Source of the DNA: Polytrichum commune
Lineage: Eukaryota > Streptophyta > Polytrichopsida > Polytrichales > Polytrichaceae
Assembly: GCA_950295325.1 (NCBI GenBank)
Contig: OX485803.1
Span: 31,620,001 to 31,684,000 of the forward strand
Length of the DNA stretch: 64,000 bases
Direction of reading: 5' to 3'
Shown: in pieces, positions 11,710 to 22,705 of the stretch
Layout of the letters: each line of letters begins with the position of its first letter
Numbering within the stretch: position 1 is the stretch's first letter
Made by a program: the position numbers and the translations under genes
Notes under the pieces: model-generated
Told to the model about the DNA's origin: nothing
Seen by the model: the letters and a program-made list of their open reading frames with translations, nothing else
The model's database searches: none

Positions 11710-12203
11710 CCTGATCACCATGAAGCTCCCAATGATAATTGAAGTTCCCAAGTAGTTCCCAAGTGAGAATGGATGCATTTTAGATGTACATAACATAGAT
11801 GAAAGAAAATTTAGCAGTAACGACCTCTTTAATATGACAAAATGGAGACTCTAAAGGTCGCATTATCGAGTGTGGTAGTCATATAAAAGAGGGAGTTTTG
11901 AACTAAAAAGTTTGGTCGCACAACAATGTGTCGTGATATCGAGGGTGTCGTATAAACGAGTGTCATATTAACGAGGTTAGATAGTATATCCTCCGGAGCT
12001 TCAAACTCGACCTCAATTTGAGAGGTAGTAGTATCCGTATGGCATTGTCCGTGAACAAAATGAAAGCGATTCTCGGCCCATGGAAATCCTATACACAGCT
12101 GAATTACGTTATAAGCTTCGTCAATTGATGCACAAGGTGTTACCAAGCTTCGCTTCTCTAGAAGCATTGACACACTACGACATGAGGCTCCTCTCAAACA
12201 GTT
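11710..12203. other. Gene-free stretch with dispersed-repeat sequence
   Basis: Downstream of the satellite. The part from about 12110 (tcaattgatgcacaaggtgttac) resembles 13702-13760, and continues after 13061 as if split by the element at 12207-13060. The minus-strand frame at 12197-11829 lies in this repeat and is not supported as a gene. Confidence 0.55.
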
Positions 12204-12206
12204 TTA

Positions 12207-13060
12207 GGGCCAAGTTCCATGTGCTGGTCCCGGTCCGATTTTTAAATGGGTGAGAAACGGGTGACATCATCTAAAAAATGGGTGATGTCACCCATTTTAT
12301 GAAGGGGTACTTCTCTGTGGGGTGCCGGTTTATTTCGATTTCTACTTTCTAACTAAATTTGTTGAGTGATAAGACATCACACTTTATGAAGGTCACCGGC
12401 AATGGAGGTCATCATCATTTAACATTTCATATTTGGTTTGCACATCAATTTCCATACATTTATTGAATGAATTCCAAATTATGTCTTGTTGATATGCGTA
12501 GGTTGGTACTACTATCATCTATGGAAATATGTAAATATTAATATATATTGTTTTTTAGTTGAAATCGTCATTGTACATTGTTTATAAGTGATTTTAACTA
12601 TGACACCTAAATGATACCAAAATAGTCTTTTAAATATTTCATGAGTGTTTCCTTTGGTTTGTTTGCCTTATATATATATATATATATAAGGATAAGGAAA
12701 TATATATAGTTAAGATCTAGATTCTAAAAATAACATAAAATACACGTTCCCTAAGAGTACTCCTCAAAAGAAAGGACTTGAAGAACAAAGTGGCCTTTAG
12801 TATCCAAGGATGTACCATAGGTGACCGGCCGATCCGGTCACCGGAGCTTTCTAACCGGCACATGTCCTTCTTGTGACCGTTAGGACCGCCGGTCCTTTGG
12901 CACCCGTTCTTGCACAACACAAATTGTGGGACACCCATCCATGGGGGGTACCGGTCCTTGGGTGAGAGGGATGGGCACATGGCACCACCCTCATTTCACC
13001 GGCCCACCCATTTATTTTTTTTTTAAAAACGGACCGGGACCGGCACATGGAACTTGGCCC
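12207..13060. mobile_element. 854-bp Harbinger-like element with TTA duplication, nested in a dispersed repeat
   Basis: Left end TTA|GGGCCAAGTTCCATGTG and right end CACATGGAACTTGGCCC|TTA. The inverted repeats extend to about 40 bp (GGTCCCGGTCCG follows). No transposase frame seen; the minus-strand frames near 12717-13048 are short. Flanking sequence on both sides matches one continuous repeat near 13700-13860, which supports insertion. Confidence 0.85.
12667..12690. repeat. (TA)n run
   Basis: Alternating TA of about 22 bp inside the 854-bp element. Confidence 0.85.
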
Positions 13061-13227
13061 TTAGTCTGCACGGAATGCTCAAAATTCAACATGGTAGAGC
13101 TTTAAGAAAGACAGGTGGGATATCTCCAAGCTCCCAATGCACCGCATCCACTTGTTGAATGTTATGTAAAAACCTCAAACTACAACTACTTCTCGAATCT
13201 CTTTCTCTTGCACATGCATGTTGAAAC
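13061..13227. repeat. Right half of a split dispersed repeat
   Basis: gcacggaatgctcaaaattc..caacatgg and ccaagctccc..accgc align with 13768-13858 (gcactgaatgctcaaacc..aacatgg; gcaagctccggatccaccgc). The left half lies before 12203. Confidence 0.6.
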
Positions 13228-13606
13228 TACACTAAATGTGATGTTTAGTGTCACCAATTCTAATTGTCTGGCTCAAGACTAATTGTAAACCGCGGTGTAG
13301 TGACACCAACACTAGATGTTAACCCAACATTATTTGTCATTCCTTGTAATAAAATTCAGGGGATCATAGATTTACAGTGTTGCAATTACCATCAATTACC
13401 ATGTGGTTTATCATCCAAATCTCAATCGTCCGTGACATTAATTCATCACAAGTTGTTGACAAGTGAAGGTAGGGTTTCGGCTGATGGATGAACTCATCCA
13501 TCATCCATGGCAATATCTGTTCACTTATTCATAATAGATGTCATCCCAAAAGTTACCATAGTGACATAAAATACCATATGACACTAAATACCATAGTTAG
13601 TGTAGT
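13228..13606. mobile_element. ~379-bp CACTA-like miniature element (copy 1 of 3)
   Basis: The termini are related inverted repeats starting CTACACTAA and ending TTAGTGTAG, extending through ..TTTAGTGTCA. Interior landmarks shared with copies at 45828-46208 and 48190-48573 are TTAACCCAACATTATTTGTC and a GGATGAACTCATCC palindrome. No coding capacity. Confidence 0.75.
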
Positions 13607-13694
13607 GGTCTATGCAATTAACTACACATCTCGAGACAATTCTATTGCTTATATCATAATTTTGCCCAAAAAAAACCAAGGTACGTAAGTCACA

Positions 13695-14060
13695 TGTTGC
13701 GAATTGATGCACATGGTATTACATAGTGTTGTTTCTTGAGGAAACTTGACACACTAAGATGTCATGCACTGAATGCTCAAACCTTAACATGGCAAACCTT
13801 CAAAAAAGCATCCTTAGTGGGCTTGGTGGTGAAATTTTTGCAAGCTCCGGATCCACCGCTCTCGCTAATGAATGTTGTTGATGCTACACGCATTTCTATG
13901 CCTTACAACCGTGTACTTAAAGTTGTTGGCTTCTTGTCACTTAGGCATGTGTTGTTGGTTCACGGTTTCTCATGGCCTTTGATCAGTAGTTCATCAAGGT
14001 TTGGTTGGTCTAGAAAAGAAAGAAAAGGAAAGAAAACTCTAGCGTCGGGTAATCCGACGT
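13695..14060. repeat. Dispersed repeat copy
   Basis: Its left half matches 12110-12203 plus 13061-13155. Its right half (ccttacaaccgtgtactt..cttgtcact..aggcatgtg) matches 6925-7000. The family is unidentified. The 108-residue frame here is not supported. Confidence 0.6.
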
Positions 14061-15361
14061 GAATTTAAGTCGTTGTCTTACCCTGCTCAAAATTCCCCTT
14101 GATATGGGTGGGGTAAGCTGCCTACCTTGCAATGGGTGGGCTCTTGTTCTAAAATATATTAAAAACAAAGAAAAACATAAACATAAATATTGTGATATTC
14201 ATTTACTATGTGGGGTAGTATGGGTTCTTGTTTATTGTCGAGCTTTCTCTCTTTAAGTACAAGGTAGGTGAGGTATTTGATGGCTATTTGGTGGATAGTT
14301 TTCATTGTTTCTTTGATTAGTGATGTGGGATTATGTAGGTTTTCAAGGAGTTCCCTGCTTCTTGTATGTATGGCTCCCCTTACTCTTGTGGTGATAACTA
14401 TGAGGGGTTTGACTTTCCAACCTTGTGATCTTCTTGCCTCTATTAATGGGTTGTACTTGTCTTCTTTCGTTTGCATGGCTTGGTCAAGAAATCCATCATG
14501 TTGTGAAGGTCAATTAATGATTTGGATGATTAGGTCCAATGTAGGTATTAGCAGGCCATTTTGTTTGTGTGTGGCGCCTTGCATGTATGCACTATACAAT
14601 CTTAGTATTGCAAGGCATTCACGTTGTGTCGTGTTGAATATGCAACACGATATCCCACCATGGATATCGATGGTGTTGTCTCTTGGTGGTTGCCATGTTG
14701 ATTAACGGCATTAATGAGTGTGAGGTGTCTAGTGTGTACACTTAATTCTAGTAAGTTGGTGAGTTGGTGGGCAACGGCATTCTATCTTTCAATTCTTAGG
14801 GCTTCAAGGTATTTATAGTTGCATAGAGTGAGTAGGTGTGGCCAAGTATCTCTATAGTTATTCTGGCATAATGTGCAATTTGGGTTGGTGTGTGTGCATG
14901 GCCAAAGGAGGTTTTGACTATAGTTGCCCATGTATCAGGTGGTACGGAACTTGAGGAATTGTAAGATTTGTGTGGTCATAGTTTGTGGGATTTTTCACAA
15001 GTGGTTACAAAGTTTGTAATGAATTTCCTTGATATCTAGCCATTTCTTTGCATATATAAATTTTCTAACTTTTCTTTTGTATGCCTATTGGGTATTGTTT
15101 TTATGGATGTTCGTAGGTTCCTTACTATGCATGTTAGGTTGGTGCTTGAGGGAGGTTTGGCTAATCTATATGGCATGGTGTGGGCTACGTGTATGCACAG
15201 TATGGGTATCATGGTGTCTTTTGCACTACAGTCAATTGTTTGGTGAGTCGGCCATATCGTTTCCCTTAATTTATTTGTGAGCAAAATATTTTTGGAATGT
15301 ACTTTGTGTCAAAACCATGTTGTGTGTTGGTATATGGATGGTATTAGTAGTCACATCCGGG

Positions 15362-15864
15362 CCTGGGGGTGGCCTCTTCACTAGAAACCTAAATGATGTG
15401 CATGGGTGACTATGAAATAAAACCCCTTATATACAAAAAAAATTATAAAGAAAAAAAATGTATACGTACTAAAAATAAGATAGAAAATAAACTCATGTAT
15501 TTATACCAAGCTTTTTAATTTAATGTGATAAATGCCTCCACTACATACACAAATATATAAATCATGAAACAATTAGGCCTTTATTACATATACAAGGCAT
15601 TATAACTATCACCATACGACAACAATGGATGGAAATGTAAATTGGATGAAACTGACACATCTATTGTCAATTATTTCTCTAAACCTTAGAGCTCCCTTTT
15701 ATGAATTTATATTTACTTCAAAATAATGAATAGCCTTTTTAAATATACACACTAGAGAAAAAAATACCTCTCCCTTATGTATACTATGTACGGTAATGCC
15801 TTAATTAATACCCCTTATTACACTCACATTAGTTCGTAGGTGGTATGAAGAGTCCACCCCCTAG
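15362..15864. mobile_element. ~500-bp inverted-repeat element inserted in the LINE
   Basis: Left end CCTGGGGGTGGCCTCTTCA; right end, inverted, CCTAGGGGGTGGACTCTTCA. The interior is AT-rich and non-coding. It separates the RNase H remnant (..LINNHV) from the downstream LINE sequence containing GNDMAD. The target duplication is not clear (gtcacat against gtcatacat). Confidence 0.65.
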
Positions 15865-17098
15865 GTGTCATACATGGTTGTTTATGAGGTAGATGCTATT
15901 GAGGCAATTCGCAAAAATATGTATGTCATGATTGACTTCTTGTGTGTTGGCAAATGCTAGCCAAATAGCATATAGTTCTACTCTAAGAATGTTTTGAAAT
16001 CCTAAGAGTCTTTTCTATTGTTTGTATGTTATTGAGTTGGTCGTATGCTCTTGCACCTGCAAGATTTTTGTTTTCTTTCATGTTTGATGGGATAAAGGAC
16101 CCATCCATATAGATCCTTTGGGATGGTTGTATTCTAGTAGTTTGTGACTTATAGAGCTCGTTTAGTATTTGGTGAGTTTGTGTTAGAGGTGGTGTGGGTA
16201 GTGGTAAGGTGTTTCAAAAGAATTTGTCCATTTCTGTGATATGTTGAGTTTGTATGGCTTAATGGTAAGTGTGGGGTTATGTTTAGGTATGTGCAAGTTA
16301 TGATCTTTTTTGGATGATTTGTTGGAGTCAGGGGGCGAAGGTGTATTGTTTGCGTGAGGAGTCTTGACTATGTATGCATATAATTGTTGTGAGTGATGTT
16401 TCCAGTTGGTTGTAGTAGGAGGAACATTGGGGTGCGGACGGATATCAAACATTGTTTGGTGGGATGGTGGCTATGGTATGAATGTATCGGTGCTTTGCCA
16501 TGTCTAGTTGTTGTGGGTCCAATCTTTATGGTTTAGGATCATAATGGTGATATGACATGGGCTTACTTTGGGATGCTCATTCTAGCTAATGTATGGATTT
16601 TGTTGTTGTGCGGTGATCTATCGGGTGTGCATAGTCTACTCCATTTCATTATGAGGAACTACATTACCTTGTGAGCTGGTATCTTTTGAGTTGTAGTGGG
16701 CATGTGAGGGAAGACAAGCAGTATGAGTGGGTGAGTTGGAAGGTGGTTATTAGAAGAGTTGTGATCGAGGGGGGGTATCCTTGGTGTTGATTAATAGGTA
16801 GGATGCTTTTGGGTTTGTTTCTTAGTTGTATGGTTACATATTTATTGAGGAGCCATGCAATTTCAAAGACGAAGTCTTGTGGGGGAGGATAGGATGGCTA
16901 GTAGTGAGTTGGTTCAATTTTCCATGGAACATTTCCATAGCCATTTGAGTCATTCTAGGGATTGTAGATATGTATGTTCCAAGTATGGTCGATATCCTTG
17001 CTTCTTGTTGTTGTATTTGTAATGTGAATTGTAAAGCTATTTGTCTTTGTCCAAGTTACATTCTTATATAACGAAGGTGAGGTGTGGGGTTTTAATTG

Positions 17099-17157
17099 GG
17101 AGGGGAGGGGAGGGGAGGGGAGGGGAGGGGAGGGGAGGGCGGGGGGGGGGAGGGGTT
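17099..17157 (-). repeat. (GGGGA)n / poly-G tract
   Basis: About eight GGGGA pentamers followed by GGGCGGGGGGGGG and GAGGGG, within LINE-derived sequence. Strong G-quadruplex potential on the plus strand. Confidence 0.93.
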
Positions 17158-17450
17158 TGGCGGACAAAGCAGGAGACTCTACTTTGTGGGATGTGGAAAT
17201 TGTTGAGATATTGATGAAGTTTGTGGTTGTTGGACTTGTCCCTAAAGAAAGTGTTGGCTAGTGATAGGTTGTGTTCATAGGTTAGGTTATCTATGTTTGG
17301 TATGTGTTGTACACCAGTCCATTTTTCTATGGGTCCGTCGAGGATGTGCCATTGGCAGAATAATTATTGGTGTGTGACTTATGCTCCTCATTGGTCTTTT
17401 CTAAGTTGAACTCCAATCAATTTTCTATGATTTTAGGTCATCACACTTTG

Positions 17451-18208
17451 GGTGGTCATACTTTCACTTACTGCTCTCGTTTTTCTAGTATTTCATACCA
17501 TAATTGAATGAATAAGTTCTTGTAGATTGCATATCATCGCATCATATTTGAGCCAAAGACCTGATTATATTCATCATGGTTTGCACTGTTCTTGAAAATT
17601 ACCCAAAAGTAGTTCTCATTTCCACAAAAGACAACCCTTGAACTACTCAATGAACACAAAGGCTGCTCTTCTTGTCCACATTGTTAAAGTACTAAGCTAC
17701 TGTTGTGTCAGATTTATACGATTGTTTGGATGAAGAGCAAATTATTGTACTACTGAGCATTCTCTCGACTAAAGGACTGATCTTCATTTCAGCACTTCAG
17801 ATTTGCATGTGAGAATCCTGAGAATTATGATTTGAACATATGTTTTTCTGAAAGAATCTTGTGAAGAGCTGTACATAACTTCAAGAGTACTAGCTTTCTA
17901 CAGCATCCTGTTTCTAGCCGCACTAATTGAAGAAAGCAGTATTAAGTTCCTCACAGTACTTCGCAATTTTTGAACTTCTGCAGCACTGGTTACTCGCCTT
18001 GTAAACAAGCTGGTACATCTCCTGGTCAACAAGTTTTCATAAGACAACTTTGCGGGCATGTTGGCACATGAGCTTGATTAAAATACCATCCCAAACTGTA
18101 ACTGGGAAGGGTCAAATTCAATGATAGAAACTCCTCTACATCAATTCAGAGAGAAGGGTTTTCAAATACTTATGGGAATGTCCCTACACGCTTCTCAATT
18201 TTGTTAAC
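17451..18208. other. Downstream flank of the VDE gene
   Basis: No gene. Probably contains the VDE 3' UTR next to 18209. No decisive polyadenylation signal was identified. The base composition changes from the LINE remnant to ordinary AT-rich DNA. Confidence 0.5.
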
Positions 18209-21200
18209 CTATCTGTATTTCCGGATTGGAATAGCATTGCCAAACAACTTTTCAATATCAGAAGCCCCCATCTGCAAGTCTGTGAGAAGTTGTCTCTCTT
18301 CATCACCTAGTTCTCGCAAAAACTGCTCCTCATCACGCTTCAACTCTTGAGCACCTAAGCCAAGGCGACTTAGCAAGAACTGCTCTGCTTTCTGTATTCT
18401 TCCACCAACCGTTTCAATGTTTCGTTCAGCTTCTTCCACCTCCTTCTCAACGAACTCTTCACCCTGCTCCACCTATACAACATCCAGGATAAGGCTTGTC
18501 ACTTCTTCAATAATATACTTAAGACTTGAGATCTTCAATGTGTATAATCTGGAGGTTGAGCATAAGGCAAGCAAGACACTTGCAGTATGCAGGGCTAAAA
18601 GAAGATAATAACAGATTCGAATTCCCATTCAGGAATTATGGCAATCACAGAAACTAAGTTCAGCATGATTTCAATATATTTCCGCTTGGATATTGCACAT
18701 GGTCCTGACAGTGCTCACCTTCTGCTCACAAGAAACTCTGAAACAAGTAAAATAACTAAGAAACTGCCTCTCATTTAAACACACGGCCTCCAATTGGACA
18801 AGCTGCTTCATATTCTAGATGTCTAGGTCAGGTAACAGAAAGTTTGAGTAAGTCAACACCTTCTTTTCCAGTCTGGCGAACAAAGGTGCCTCTGGCCCAC
18901 AAGTATTATCTGTTGCTGTGAATTTATTGAAATCCAAATTCACTCGCTTTGCTGCAGCCTGTAGCTCAGGTACAATGCTAGGTGGTAATGTCCTGCTTCG
19001 AGTGTACACCACTGCACCTCCGTAACCATCCCACGCATCATTTTTCCCTCGATAGTAGATGAAAACGTAGTCAGTTGGCTTCTTTTCTATCTTTGATGAT
19101 AGAACGTACCTGATCCAGCAGAACACACTTTCAGGATCACAATTTCTCAGAACCTCCTACTTCATAGCACAGCAAGATGAACATCCTGTAGAATGCAGGA
19201 CAACCAACATCAGACTTCACCTGTAGAACTAAGATGTACCATAATCTGCGCTTTCTTACAAACTACCCAAAAGCTATCGACATATTTCTTGACTCCATCA
19301 GAAACAGTGTTATCACGTCAATACCGAATCACTGGCAGTCGATTCCTATCAACCATGAAGAACAGACCAAAACATTATCCATAGTTGCAAGGCAAGGCAG
19401 TCAAAAAGGCCTCACAATGAGGACCAATCCAACAGTCAACCTTTCATCGATTACCTAGAAAGAGAATTAAAAACCAGATGAGGACACAGGCAAATGTGAA
19501 GCAAACAAGAGGAGGAAGATACTTGGAAATGACAAATAATGGACCATTCCTATGTCACCTAAAGTATAGCGCTTATCAAGGTTCAGGGACTCCCAAGCAA
19601 GGCATTGCATATGCATCTCTAGGTTTTGTTACCCAAAAAGATCAAAACTATACTCCCGGAATCTAGACATCAAAGGTTAAGAACAAGAGAAGAGACCAGT
19701 CATCCTGATAGTGGAGAAACTCATTGCCATGGTTGTAAAGGATGCCGGGTTGCTGGGGATCCTGTACAAAATTCTGAACTGTGCTACGTGTAAAAAACCC
19801 ACCATCAGGGGTAGCAATTCGCCAATTTAGATTCCCTGTGTCCAAAAATGATCACGTTTCCTTATCAGGCCATTTGACGTATTTCAAAATTCAACTACAA
19901 ATATCACTATTAGATAATGAGGTTCAATGTATCCAACAACAATCCAAGCCCAACTACTGATCACACTACTACAGGAAAGCCCCATCACGATAACACTCTT
20001 ATACAGCATGGCAATATACGTATCAAAGAAGACCACACTCAAGCCTTCTAAATGGAAGGTGAGTAATACACGAAGAGTAAGTGACGCTCACAGGCTCTGC
20101 CTATACTGCAACTGTGATTTTCAAGGTGGCCTGTCTTGCCCAAAAAAGCACAGGTTTTGGCTGTAGATAATAATGCTAAGATTGAGGTATCCAAAACAAT
20201 GTTCTCCACAACATGTGATTACCGAACACATGTAGCAGCCACAATCCACTAATGTTTGCTAGTTAATGATTACTAGAACAGGTAAATAGAGCCCCATTCT
20301 TCAACAAACCTGATAGTTTGCTGGGCTCGGCTGAAAATTGATGTTCTTGACAGTCAAAAGTATCAAAAGTTTTGTTTAATCCACTGCTAATGTACCAGGT
20401 CCCTGTAAAGTCTGTGGTCTTGAATTCAGGCACCAAAGCTGCAGGTGGAGGTACTGGAAATCGGCCTTCATCGGCCTTTTGAGGCACACATCCTTTCCTT
20501 GTCACAGCACAGTCGTTGAACTCATCAACTACCTTGTTCTCGAATAAGTCACCACATCCAATCTGCAATGACATCCAGAATCCAATTTATTTACTGCTGA
20601 TCAACGCCTCGTAAGATATTGTGAAACCTCGAAATCTGTTCAATCAAATGGACGAAATCCACATAAAACTACTTGACGATCCTTCAAGAGTAGGGCACCT
20701 TCATTCACCCCTTATAAAGTCACAACAAATTCAGGGAATTGTATTTTTGAACAAATGCATTATCGGCAACTAGGGAGGCATCTACCATAGTAATCGACCA
20801 CTCAGACCTCTTCTTTCTAAAATTTCACTTGACGCATAAAAGCCGCCATTTTATAACTTTTATCTAAATATCTTCCCCATTGTTGTCCTGTGGTAGAAGT
20901 ACAAAAATCCCATCATCTATCTTGATAATCTGATCTTCCCTGGAGCTGTTCTTAATCCTCGTCCAACCCTCCTAGTAGCTGCTTCCGCAAACATAAAGTA
21001 GGCTCAAGATATTCCTCTCCGTTAAGCTTTACACATATGATTCATTCCATCTCACTCATCTCAATGGCATTGACCTACTGCTTGAATTCTGTCGTACCAA
21101 AACCAAGGGTTAAACAACTCTTGCATATTGTTACCAAAGTACGTTTAGTGACAGGACGAAGATAATTTTTGATGAGGCTCACAGTTGTCTAGTTGAGTAA

Positions 21201-22344
21201 AGATATCAACAAAAGCCTCCATATTCAATTTTGAGACACCGCTAAGCTCCATCTAACGCCAAAACTCTGTCACTCAACCTCGAACAGAACCGTAACATTC
21301 CCCCTGATGAAGTAGATGTCTTCGCGTTCAACTTATGCCTTAGGAAAGTGAAGAGTATCGAACAATCACCCGAGGTGCAGAGAGGTGAGAAAAAGAGACA
21401 GACCTGGCACTCAGTCTCATCAGGCCGACCATTACAGGTCTGCAGGCATGCTACATTCGCTCCACATTTAGGGTCTGCAATGCACTTTGCTAACTCCACC
21501 CTGCACGACTGACATAATTACCCACCAACAATCGGAGGCACAAACAATACTCACTAAGATATATTCACAAACTCTTGAATTTTTGCATGCTGCACTGACA
21601 AGACAAAACCTTCCTCCCAAAGACCATGCCTCTCATATCCATCACTGAACCTTCCTATTAGCAAGAAATCTCTGGAAAATCTATCAGCTCTCTTATGAAC
21701 TGGCGCTGAACTTGATGAAAACGTTCCAAAGAAACATCTGATCCTACCGGCATTCTTTAAGGAGGCAACCACACGTCTTCAACGCGTCAACTGCCAACGC
21801 ATTTGATCCACCCCACAGAAACAGTCCCGTTGCAATCGCTGCCACAACGGTTAACGAAATTTCCTGGTCCAAAACAACAGCAGAGTTTGAATTAGATGTC
21901 CCATACAGCGAGCACAGCAAGGCAGAGACAAATAATATCATTCTCCCAAGGTCAGCAGTTGCTGGTGCAGCATGGCAGCATGACAGCTGCACAAAAGAGA
22001 TATTTCCTAAAGCATTGCACCAACCTGGCCAACATCTCCCGACTGCGTCTTCGATCTAGTCCACGCAGACTCCGTCTCACCAGTAGCTTGTGTCCACTCC
22101 CTGTGAACCCTGCGCACGATTGATGACAGGCCCCAATCCTTCTGCCGCAATTCGAAGTCACTGGATCCTCTACTCCTCTCTACACGTGATGTCGAAGGCC
22201 CATCTTCGCTCTCATGTCTACTACCCCCTGCCCTTACTTTAATGAATTGCGAGCGGGACCCAACAGCTCGTGTTGACCTGCTCCTCGGGCTCGCCAATTC
22301 ACATCCATGTTGGCAATTTGCTGCGAGCAAATACACACCTCCAT
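18209..22344 (-). CDS. VDE: Violaxanthin de-epoxidase, chloroplast precursor
   Basis: Converts violaxanthin via antheraxanthin to zeaxanthin in the thylakoid lumen, driving photoprotective quenching; activated by low pH and using ascorbate. Exons (minus): 22344-22238, 22160-22025, 21863-21748, 21500-21404, 20562-20310, 19835-19697, 19109-18860, 18472-18209. From DALKTCGC to the end is 347 residues, close to the known mature length. Visible parts: a Cys-rich N-terminal domain ([31 protein letters not shown]); a lipocalin barrel ([58 protein letters not shown]); and a Glu-rich C-terminal coiled region ending IPIRKYR. All 13 cysteines I expect are present. One oddity is [11 protein letters not shown], where Lys is usual before CGD. 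The hydrophobic [11 protein letters not shown] before DALKTC fits a lumen-targeting segment. The first two exons are modelled: the frame entering exon 3 has no upstream ATG without a 77-nt intron. That model totals 453 residues. Confidence 0.93.
22238..22344 (-). other. VDE: Modelled first exon and start codon of VDE (uncertain)
   Basis: ATG at 22344 opens [13 protein letters not shown] and reaches AA|gtaagg at 22238. Splicing to ccag|TGAC at 22160 restores the frame that leads through SGDVGQ into EISLTVV at 21863. Alternatives are an undetected 5' exon, or initiation at the ATG of MILFVSALL near 21934, in the frame leading into EISLTVV; the latter would lack a usual transit peptide. Confidence 0.5.
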
Positions 22345-22666
22345 TAGCAATCTGCTCCGGAAAGTGGGCCTTACTCGGACATTTTTTCTAATGAGACACC
22401 TATATTTGAGTGATGTGTCTGGTGTGTGGTTAGGTGTGGATCTAAGAACGGACGCCAAAAAGACACGTGTCTACGAACTAAAATTTGTTAATCTAAGGTC
22501 AACAGTCAACATTAAAGAGCTCGAGAGTCTTCATTTTGATAATGAAGGATATTATAAGGAGAATGCCTACAGGCACGATTCGGAATTGACAATCATCTCG
22601 CACTAATTGCGTGTTTCGCTCCGAGAAGTGCGTGTAAATCTGTGCATTTAAGGCCCTCTCACCCCC

Positions 22667-22667
<1 letters not shown>
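22345..22667. promoter_or_regulatory. Presumed VDE upstream region
   Basis: The 5' flank of the minus-strand VDE gene, between its start and the CT run and tandem array. No TATA box or light-response element can be assigned with confidence; the location alone suggests promoter and 5' UTR. Confidence 0.4.

Positions 22668-22703
<36 letters not shown>
22668..22703. repeat. (CT)n microsatellite
   Basis: About 18 CT units. On the VDE sense strand this is a GA tract about 325 bp upstream of the modelled ATG, at the edge of the tandem array. Confidence 0.95.

Positions 22704-22705
<2 letters not shown>

Larger units (their letters stand above)
14160..17450 (-). pseudogene. Decayed LINE retrotransposon (3' portion), with RNase H and zinc-knuckle remnants
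   Basis: Reading the minus strand from right to left in patched frames: CQWHILDGPIEKWTGVQ with HIPNIDNLTYEHNLSLANTF (17350-17200); an RNase H domain, IYMDGSFIPSN (about 16114-16080), then RVELYAIWLAF and NCLNSIYLINN (about 15990-15850); GNDMAD (about 15260); CTLCQNNYRDTWPHLLTLC (14885-14825), a zinc-binding motif; and QGWKVKPLIVITTRVRGAIH with IKYLTYLVL (14430-14200). This order fits the C-terminal half of a LINE ORF2 with RNase H. At least two frameshifts and several stops make it dead. The third RNase H acidic residue, expected in a TDS-like motif, is Asn. A small element at 15362-15864 splits it. No reverse-transcriptase active-site motif was found to the right, so it is 5'-truncated or decayed beyond recognition. 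Confidence 0.8.

Noticed and set aside
11829-12197. 122-codon minus-strand frame
   Set aside because: Sits in a dispersed repeat whose other copy (13695-13860) has stops in the matching frame.
14268-14705. 145-codon plus-strand frame with membrane-like composition
   Set aside because: It is the antisense shadow of the decayed LINE, whose minus-strand translation gives the recognisable motifs.
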